Assembly: GCA_013202925.1 (NCBI GenBank)
Contig: JABMRA010000039.1
Location: 1 to 9,558, forward strand
Direction: 5' to 3'
DNA: 9,558 bases
Origin: Candidatus Omnitrophota bacterium
GTDB taxonomy: Bacteria; Omnitrophota; Gorgyraeia; Gorgyraeales; Gorgyraeaceae
Part shown: positions 6,023-9,558 of the stretch, piece after piece
Numbering within the stretch: position 1 is the stretch's first letter
Layout: every line of letters begins with the position of its first letter
Program-made: the position numbers and the translations under genes
Notes under the pieces: model-generated
What the model saw: the letters and a program-made list of their open reading frames with translations, nothing else
Database searches by the model: none
Told to the model about the DNA's origin: nothing

Positions 6023-7531
6023 CTAAAGCGTTGCTAAATAAGATCCTGATATCTTAAATCTTTTGATCAACTTTAAGCCGTGTTTTTCGACCAGTTTTCT
6101 ATCGGAAAAATAATAATAGTCGGCCCTACTGTCAAAATCCTCCCTTTGCACATACCTCATCCAGGTCAAGTTATTTTTCTCTATATAAAAATTGATACCT
6201 GGTTCAAATATCCAGTCAACGTTCATCTGGATAGAGCCGGGCTTTAAATCTCTACCCTTGTTTATATCCATTATGAAGTTCATCATCTCCTTTGTGGAGG
6301 CATCGTATTTCCAGGAGTGATAATGGGTAAAATTAAAACTGGTTATGAAATGTATCAGAAAAACAATGCTTATGAAATAAAATACGGTGTTAAATAGCGG
6401 ACTGACAAAACTTCTTTTGATAGATCCGAGGCTTTCCCGTAAAATCAAAATAAAGATCAAAAAGATAGGAATAAACCAAATGCCCGTTCTTCCAATAGGA
6501 TATTTTATACCAAAAAACCTGTGCCACAGGAGGATGTTAAAATAGGATATGAATAATAATACTGCTGTACAGAACAGATAGCGGTCTATCAAACTAAATC
6601 TTTGTCCCCTTGCCAATCTATATAATAAAACTGCGAATAAAAAAATAAGTGAAATTATTATAAACCATTTGACCAGCAAGGCCATATCCAGATCAAAATA
6701 GGCCCTGTCATATAGAGAGCCTTTTATAAGGCTTATTACGGTATCATTCCAGAATCCAGTAACACCGCCGTAGTAAAACTCCTTTGCTTGCAGCAACTCA
6801 AACAATCCTTTGGCATAAATTGCCGCTAAAATTACTATAGACAAGGCAGCGGGAAAAAGGATTCTTTTGAAAAGTCGGCTCAAGATAAACATTGCCCGTT
6901 TTTTCTGTTTTATTAAAACCGTTGATTCTTTAATTTCCAATAAGATAAATATACTTATTATAGAAAAAAATGCGCCTAAAAAAGGTACCGATAGCATCGA
7001 AAAAACAAGCATTGTCAAAGATAAAAGTGTGTAGTTAATATCGTTCGATCCTGGCTCCTTTATCCTCCTAAATAGATAATACAAACTAAGGATTAAAAAC
7101 CCCAGAGCGAGAGAATACCCCCTCCCGCAGGAGAAAAAATCAAGCATAAAAGGATGAAATACCAAAAGAGAAACACCTAATAATAAATGATGTTTCTTTA
7201 AAAAAAGTTTTAATAATCTATATATACCTACCAGATACAATGCGTGTCCCAATAATGCCGGGATCCTTATCGCAAATTCAGAAACTCCAAAAATTTTTAT
7301 GCATATCTTGACTAAAAGGGTATTTAAAAGGTGGTTATTTGACTTGTGTGAGAGGGCGTAAGTAAAAATTTCGGAAAAAGAACCTAATGCATGGATAAGG
7401 TAAGTTACTGCTTCGTCGTGAGTGATCGATAAAAAATATGCTCTGATAGCGGTGTATAAAAAAGCTACGAAAATGAAGATCTTTGCTAGGTTCTTATAGG
7501 GGTATAATTTTATATCTTGAGCGGCGGGCAA
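6023..7531 (-). CDS. multi-pass membrane protein, GT-C / ArnT-PMT-like glycosyltransferase family 39
   Basis: A 502-residue protein with roughly nine to eleven hydrophobic segments (the first about 17-35) and a soluble C-terminal tail after about residue 400. The layout fits GT-C glycosyltransferases that move a sugar from a polyprenyl-phosphate donor on the outer face of the inner membrane. Just after segment 1 comes ITHDEAVTY, with the acidic pair D39-E40 where these enzymes carry their catalytic acid; NNHLLNT (65-71) and SCGRGYSLA (134-142) resemble the following conserved loops. Acceptor and sugar cannot be inferred. The start is TTG, supported by AAGAGG 7 bases upstream; the next in-frame Met is about residue 129, inside the conserved region. 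Hand-counted lines inside it run at 25-32% GC, against about 47-48% in dnaX and pabBC, which may mean transfer or only hydrophobic codon use. It lies downstream of two tRNAs and 21 bases before pabBC. Confidence 0.8.
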   Translation of the reverse strand: MPAAQDIKLYPYKNLAKIFIFVAFLYTAIRAYFLSITHDEAVTYLIHALGSFSEIFTYALSHKSNNHLLNTLLVKICIKIFGVSEFAIRIPALLGHALYLVGIYRLLKLFLKKHHLLLGVSLLVFHPFMLDFFSCGRGYSLALGFLILSLYYLFRRIKEPGSNDINYTLLSLTMLVFSMLSVPFLGAFFSIISIFILLEIKESTVLIKQKKRAMFILSRLFKRILFPAALSIVILAAIYAKGLFELLQAKEFYYGGVTGFWNDTVISLIKGSLYDRAYFDLDMALLVKWFIIISLIFLFAVLLYRLARGQRFSLIDRYLFCTAVLLFISYFNILLWHRFFGIKYPIGRTGIWFIPIFLIFILILRESLGSIKRSFVSPLFNTVFYFISIVFLIHFITSFNFTHYHSWKYDASTKEMMNFIMDINKGRDLKPGSIQMNVDWIFEPGINFYIEKNNLTWMRYVQREDFDSRADYYYFSDRKLVEKHGLKLIKRFKISGSYLATL

Positions 7532-7538
7532 TAAAAGA

Positions 7539-7544
7539 CCTCTT
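7539..7544 (-). promoter_or_regulatory. ribosome binding site deciding the TTG start of the glycosyltransferase gene
   Basis: AAGAGG on the minus strand, 7 bases before TTG at 7531-7529. Good pairing and spacing, with no nearby ATG or GTG in frame, make TTG the real start. Confidence 0.75.
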
Positions 7545-7556
7545 AATATTCAATTC

Positions 7557-7590
7557 CTACGAAGCCAAGCGCGAAAGCTGCTTGGCGTAG
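7557..7590. repeat. hairpin between tRNA-Ser(CGA) and the glycosyltransferase gene
   Basis: Arms GCCAAGC/GCTTGGC (7564-7570 with 7580-7586) are extended after a 3-base bulge by CTAC/GTAG (7557-7560 with 7587-7590), with a 9-base loop. It starts 5 bases after the tRNA CCA and ends 12 bases before the ribosome site of the next gene. No T-run follows on the minus strand, so it could be a processing stem, an attenuator or an inserted palindrome, not a classic terminator. Confidence 0.65.
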
Positions 7591-7595
7591 TAGAA

Positions 7596-7685
7596 TGGCG
7601 GAGGAGGAAGGATTCGAACCCTCGAGGCCCTTACGAGCCCAGCCGCTTTCGAGGCGGCCCCATTCAACCACTCTGGCACTCCTCC
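7596..7685 (-). tRNA. tRNA-Ser (anticodon CGA), CCA encoded
   Basis: Acceptor arms GGAGGAG/CTCCTCC, discriminator G and encoded CCA (7598-7596). The anticodon stem GCCGC/GCGGC closes the loop CTCGAAA, giving anticodon CGA (reads TCG). A long class II variable arm and a T-arm GAGGG-TTCGAAT-CCTTC with one G-T wobble complete it. It follows tRNA-Arg by 59 bases and is probably transcribed with it from the promoter at 7894-7922. Confidence 0.96.
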
Positions 7686-7693
7686 TGTAAAAT

Positions 7694-7728
7694 AGTTTAC
7701 ATTTTTGACATTGTTAAAAATGTAAACT
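7694..7728. repeat. AT-rich hairpin between the two tRNA genes
   Basis: Perfect 13-bp inverted repeat AGTTTACATTTTT/AAAAATGTAAACT (7694-7706 with 7716-7728) around a 9-base loop. It lies 8 bases before the 5' end of tRNA-Ser(CGA) in the direction of transcription. The T-run normal for a terminator is missing after the stem, so a processing signal or inserted palindrome is more likely. Its TGTAAACTTTACTG resembles TGTAAAGTTACTG in the hairpin at 7930-7966. Confidence 0.65.
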
Positions 7729-7744
7729 TTACTGCGAAGCAAAA

Positions 7745-7821
7745 TGGTGCGCCCACCCTGGTTCGAACAGGGAATCTACGGCTTCGTAGGCCGGCACTCT
7801 ATCCAATTGAGCTATGGGCGC
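7745..7821 (-). tRNA. tRNA-Arg (anticodon ACG), CCA encoded
   Basis: Acceptor arms GCGCCCA/TGGGCGC, discriminator A and encoded CCA (7747-7745). The D-arm is GCTC...GAGT, the anticodon loop CTACGAA gives anticodon ACG, and the T-arm CCCTG-TTCGAAC-CAGGG is perfect. This is the tRNA whose A34 is changed to inosine by TadA, encoded at 3735-4214. One oddity: the outermost anticodon-stem pair (27-43) is C-T, a mismatch. The arm can also fold as CTACG/CGTAG around AAGC. Confidence 0.95.
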
Positions 7822-7827
7822 GGCTTG

Positions 7828-7875
7828 CCCTCCGTAGCATGCTACTATGCTTAGCCCTATTTGAGCGTAGGAGGG
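7828..7875. repeat. inverted-repeat leader upstream of tRNA-Arg(ACG)
   Basis: Outer arms CCCTCC/GGAGGG (7828-7833 with 7870-7875) enclose, next to the tRNA side, a perfect 12-bp palindrome GTAGCATGCTAC (7834-7845). The region lies in the transcribed leader, 6 bases from the tRNA 5' end, so it may guide precursor folding or be an inserted palindromic repeat. Confidence 0.5.
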
Positions 7876-7893
7876 TGTGATTTTTATAGAAAT

Positions 7894-7922
7894 ATAATAC
7901 TACTTTAGCAGGGTAAAGACAA
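7894..7922 (-). promoter_or_regulatory. promoter of the tRNA-Arg / tRNA-Ser unit
   Basis: Minus-strand TTGTCT (7922-7917, 4 of 6) and TATTAT (7899-7894, 5 of 6) are spaced 17 bases apart. Transcription would start near 7887, about 66 bases before tRNA-Arg, and could continue through tRNA-Ser(CGA) into the glycosyltransferase, pabBC and tadA. It lies directly after the amidase terminator hairpin. Confidence 0.6.
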
Positions 7923-7966
7923 GATTTAAAACTTTACACCTTAGTCATTGAGAAAAGTGTAAAGTT
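7921..7966 (-). terminator. probable intrinsic terminator of the deacetylase-amidase unit
   Basis: Inverted repeat AACTTTACAC/GTGTAAAGTT (7930-7939 with 7957-7966; 17-base loop) overlaps the amidase stop codon and is followed on the minus strand by TTAAATCTT. The stem is 10 bp but AT-rich and the T-tract interrupted, so the terminator would be weak to moderate. Confidence 0.5.
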
Positions 7967-8738
7967 ACTGATCCAGGCGCTGGCGGAAGTCGCTCCAGGG
8001 AAACCTAGTTCCAGGGCATTCTGTAGAGGCCCCTTTTACCTGGCCGTGGCCCAAGATGTGAGAATTGGAGATGCGATAGTAATCCTTTAATACATTCACT
8101 AGATAAACAACGGCTTCCATCTGTTTTGACGTAACACTGTCTTCGCTGAAATTCCCAACCAGGCACACGCCGATGCCTCTATAATTCATCTCATTTGCCT
8201 TACAGTGCGCGCCGTCCTCCTGATGGATCCAGCGCGGGGAGACTTCTATTTGGCCGTCCTCTTTCCCGGAAGTGCCATTGTCAATCACAAAATGATACCC
8301 CAGGCCTTTCCAGCGCCTATTTGCATGGGCATAATCAAAATCAAGCGCATTCCCAACATCCGTTGCGCTGTGGTGGATGATTATGTAATCCCATTTTCTG
8401 GAAGGGTATAAGGGTATCACTGATCTTAACGGCGCTGCATCTGGTATGAAAAGTCTCTGGCCCTTTTCCAGGACCGCAGCGTCCTTTAATCTATTCGCGC
8501 TGACAATATCCTCTATTTCAACATCATACATCTTGCTTATCCGCCATACTGTCTCTCCGGGCGCAACCTCATGGTGCACATCACCCCTCAATATATCAGG
8601 CGCGCCTATCACCTTTCCCGGGATAGTTGGATATGGTTCAATAGTATGGATATGCCTTGCTGCCGGCCCTGCGCAGGAACTAAGCACCATTGCAAGAAAA
8701 ATATTGAGTACAAAGATTATCCTTTTCGCTCCGCTCAT
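7965..8738 (-). CDS. LysM-containing N-acetylmuramoyl-L-alanine amidase (Amidase_2), predicted lipoprotein
   Basis: Predicted to cut the bond between N-acetylmuramic acid and L-alanine in peptidoglycan from a membrane-anchored position. The 257 residues start with a lipoprotein signal: basic start, hydrophobic stretch (7-19), lipobox LSSC with C22. A LysM domain follows (about 55-99, HEVAPGETVWRISKMYDV...NRL...GQRLFIP), which binds glycan. The catalytic domain (about 113-250) has zinc ligands H122 (IIHHSAT), H231 (LGHGQVK) and C241 (ECPGT), plus GYHFVI (147-152), as in T7-lysozyme/PGRP-type amidases. The ATG is one base after the stop of the deacetylase gene, with GGTGAGG just upstream, so the two are coupled. 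Ser23 would not be the next residue: position 23 is Ala, so an outer-membrane destination is plausible but not proven. Confidence 0.93.
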   Translation of the reverse strand: MSGAKRIIFVLNIFLAMVLSSCAGPAARHIHTIEPYPTIPGKVIGAPDILRGDVHHEVAPGETVWRISKMYDVEIEDIVSANRLKDAAVLEKGQRLFIPDAAPLRSVIPLYPSRKWDYIIIHHSATDVGNALDFDYAHANRRWKGLGYHFVIDNGTSGKEDGQIEVSPRWIHQEDGAHCKANEMNYRGIGVCLVGNFSEDSVTSKQMEAVVYLVNVLKDYYRISNSHILGHGQVKGASTECPGTRFPWSDFRQRLDQ

Positions 8739-8739
8739 A

Positions 8740-9519
8740 TTACCTCACCAGTTCCTTTAAAGGCACTATCTTGATACCTTGTTCCTCAAGTTCTGGGATA
8801 ATATCCATTATAACCTTAAGGGTGGTCCTTTTATTATGCCCCACCCCGATAGCGCTGCCCTGTTTCATTGCTATACTGGCCAGCTCCTGGATCTGCCCTC
8901 TTATATAGGCCTCAAAATTTTCCAAATCCGTCTGATCTGTCAGATCCAGAAATACATCCCTTTGAGCAAATCTCAATTTTATATCGCGGGCGACATCCGG
9001 ACACACAGAATCTGCAGTCGTTGCGCTATCCAGAAAAAACAGGCCCCTCTTTTTTAATGCGCTGAGGATAACCCTCATCACCTTTTCCTCTTCTGTTGCC
9101 TTTGAACCCTGGTGGCCTGAGACGCCGATAAGGCCCGGAACAGTCCTGATATTGTCCTCCAATAGAGAAAGTATCTTTGCCTCTTCCATATTAGTCCGGA
9201 TAGTGTTACGCTCTGCTGCTATGTTGCTCTTGGATTCCAGCGGAAGATGCAGGATGATATCATACAACTCTCCGCCCTTACCGGCTGCCTCAGCAACATA
9301 ACTTGAATAGCGCAGGTCCGGCAATATGGACAGCGTAAGCGGCCTATCTATCTGCAGCAAAAGATCGATGTTTCTGCGATTATAGCCCCAGTCATCGATT
9401 ACAAATGCAACAAGGCCTTTGGGCGTAGCAGGCCTAACGCCTCTATATAATATAATGACGAATCCTGATATTACAAATATAATTACTACTATTATAAATA
9501 TATTCTTTTTCATCCTCAT
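8740..9519 (-). CDS. divergent polysaccharide deacetylase family protein (YibQ-like), membrane anchored
   Basis: The 259 residues start with one hydrophobic segment (about 6-26) after a basic N-terminus, so the domain should be anchored outside the cytoplasm. The rest matches the Polysacc_deac_2 (PF04748) pattern: FVIDDWG (39-45), LSILPD (63-68), HLPLE (91-95), GVSGHQGSKAT (132-142), FFLDSAT (161-167), RDVFLD (187-192) and AIGVGH (223-228). In the family the fourth motif is usually NHMGS; here it is GHQGS, keeping the His and Gly-Ser. Enzyme activity is not well established for this family, so the function is inferred only as envelope polysaccharide metabolism. Two starts compete: ATG 9519, with AGGCGG 9 bases upstream, and ATG 9513, two codons later. 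The amidase gene begins one base after its stop. The gene upstream lies outside the window. Confidence 0.9.
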   Translation of the reverse strand: MRMKKNIFIIVVIIFVISGFVIILYRGVRPATPKGLVAFVIDDWGYNRRNIDLLLQIDRPLTLSILPDLRYSSYVAEAAGKGGELYDIILHLPLESKSNIAAERNTIRTNMEEAKILSLLEDNIRTVPGLIGVSGHQGSKATEEEKVMRVILSALKKRGLFFLDSATTADSVCPDVARDIKLRFAQRDVFLDLTDQTDLENFEAYIRGQIQELASIAMKQGSAIGVGHNKRTTLKVIMDIIPELEEQGIKIVPLKELVR

Positions 9520-9522
9520 AAG

Positions 9523-9551
9523 ATTATACCGCCTAAAACAAAAAACCCCAA
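9523..9551 (-). promoter_or_regulatory. possible promoter at the start of the deacetylase gene
   Basis: Minus-strand TATAAT (9528-9523) is a perfect -10 box, with TTGGGG (9551-9546, 3 of 6) 17 bases upstream. The start point would fall on the first ATG, implying a nearly leaderless mRNA using the ATG at 9513. This competes with reading AGGCGG (9534-9529) as a ribosome site for ATG 9519 on a longer transcript; both cannot be used by the same mRNA. Confidence 0.35.
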
Positions 9552-9558
9552 GCGAAAT

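Noticed and set aside
7557..7742. 61-codon open frame on the minus strand with GGVPEWLNGAA...
   Set aside because: It is a translation of tRNA-Ser(CGA) and its flanks, a well-known false protein.

Overview
This 9.56 kb window is a compact bacterial chromosome segment. Every gene I can support lies on the minus strand, so transcription runs from high to low coordinates. The standard genetic code is in use: TAA, TAG and TGA all end genes. Genes are packed with 1-4 base overlaps or very short gaps, and base composition is moderate. The mix is housekeeping genes (dnaX, recR, tadA, a fused pabB-pabC), ferredoxin-dependent oxoacid metabolism (an anaerobe trait), a lipoprotein amidase and a divergent polysaccharide deacetylase. 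Together with tRNA genes wrapped in hairpins and a tiny GIY-YIG nuclease ORF, it suggests an uncultivated anaerobic Gram-negative-type bacterium. Candidatus Omnitrophota is my best guess, but this is an impression and not a demonstration.

Layout in transcription order. (a) 9519-7965: a membrane-anchored divergent polysaccharide deacetylase and, one base later, a LysM/amidase lipoprotein. This cell-envelope pair ends in a hairpin over the amidase stop codon. (b) 7922-7557: a good promoter, then tRNA-Arg(ACG) and tRNA-Ser(CGA), with inverted repeats before, between and after them. (c) 7531-3603: a large membrane glycosyltransferase-like protein with a TTG start and unusually low GC, then PabB-PabC (p-aminobenzoate for folate), TadA overlapping it by 4 bases, then tRNA-Ser(GCT). 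(d) 3599-3282: a 60-bp chain of overlapping palindromes abutting the 3' end of that tRNA, followed by a GIY-YIG nuclease reading frame with no usable start codon. (e) 3258-932: dnaX and recR sharing one base, without the ybaB gene often found between them. (f) 926-1: a near-consensus sigma-70 promoter right after recR, driving the gamma and delta subunits of a 2-oxoacid:ferredoxin oxidoreductase. The delta subunit runs off the left edge, and the alpha and beta genes presumably lie beyond it.

Links between genes: TadA's classical substrate, tRNA-Arg(ACG), is encoded about 3.5 kb upstream on the same strand. DnaX and RecR are the usual replication/repair pair. The amidase and deacetylase both act on or near the cell wall. 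The most unusual part is the tRNA-linked DNA: each of the three tRNA genes is bordered by inverted repeats, one tRNA lost its encoded CCA exactly where a palindromic element begins, and the small nuclease frame lies next to that element. An 11-base stretch before the glycosyltransferase gene is also perfectly complementary to the tRNA-Arg anticodon arm in the same predicted transcript.
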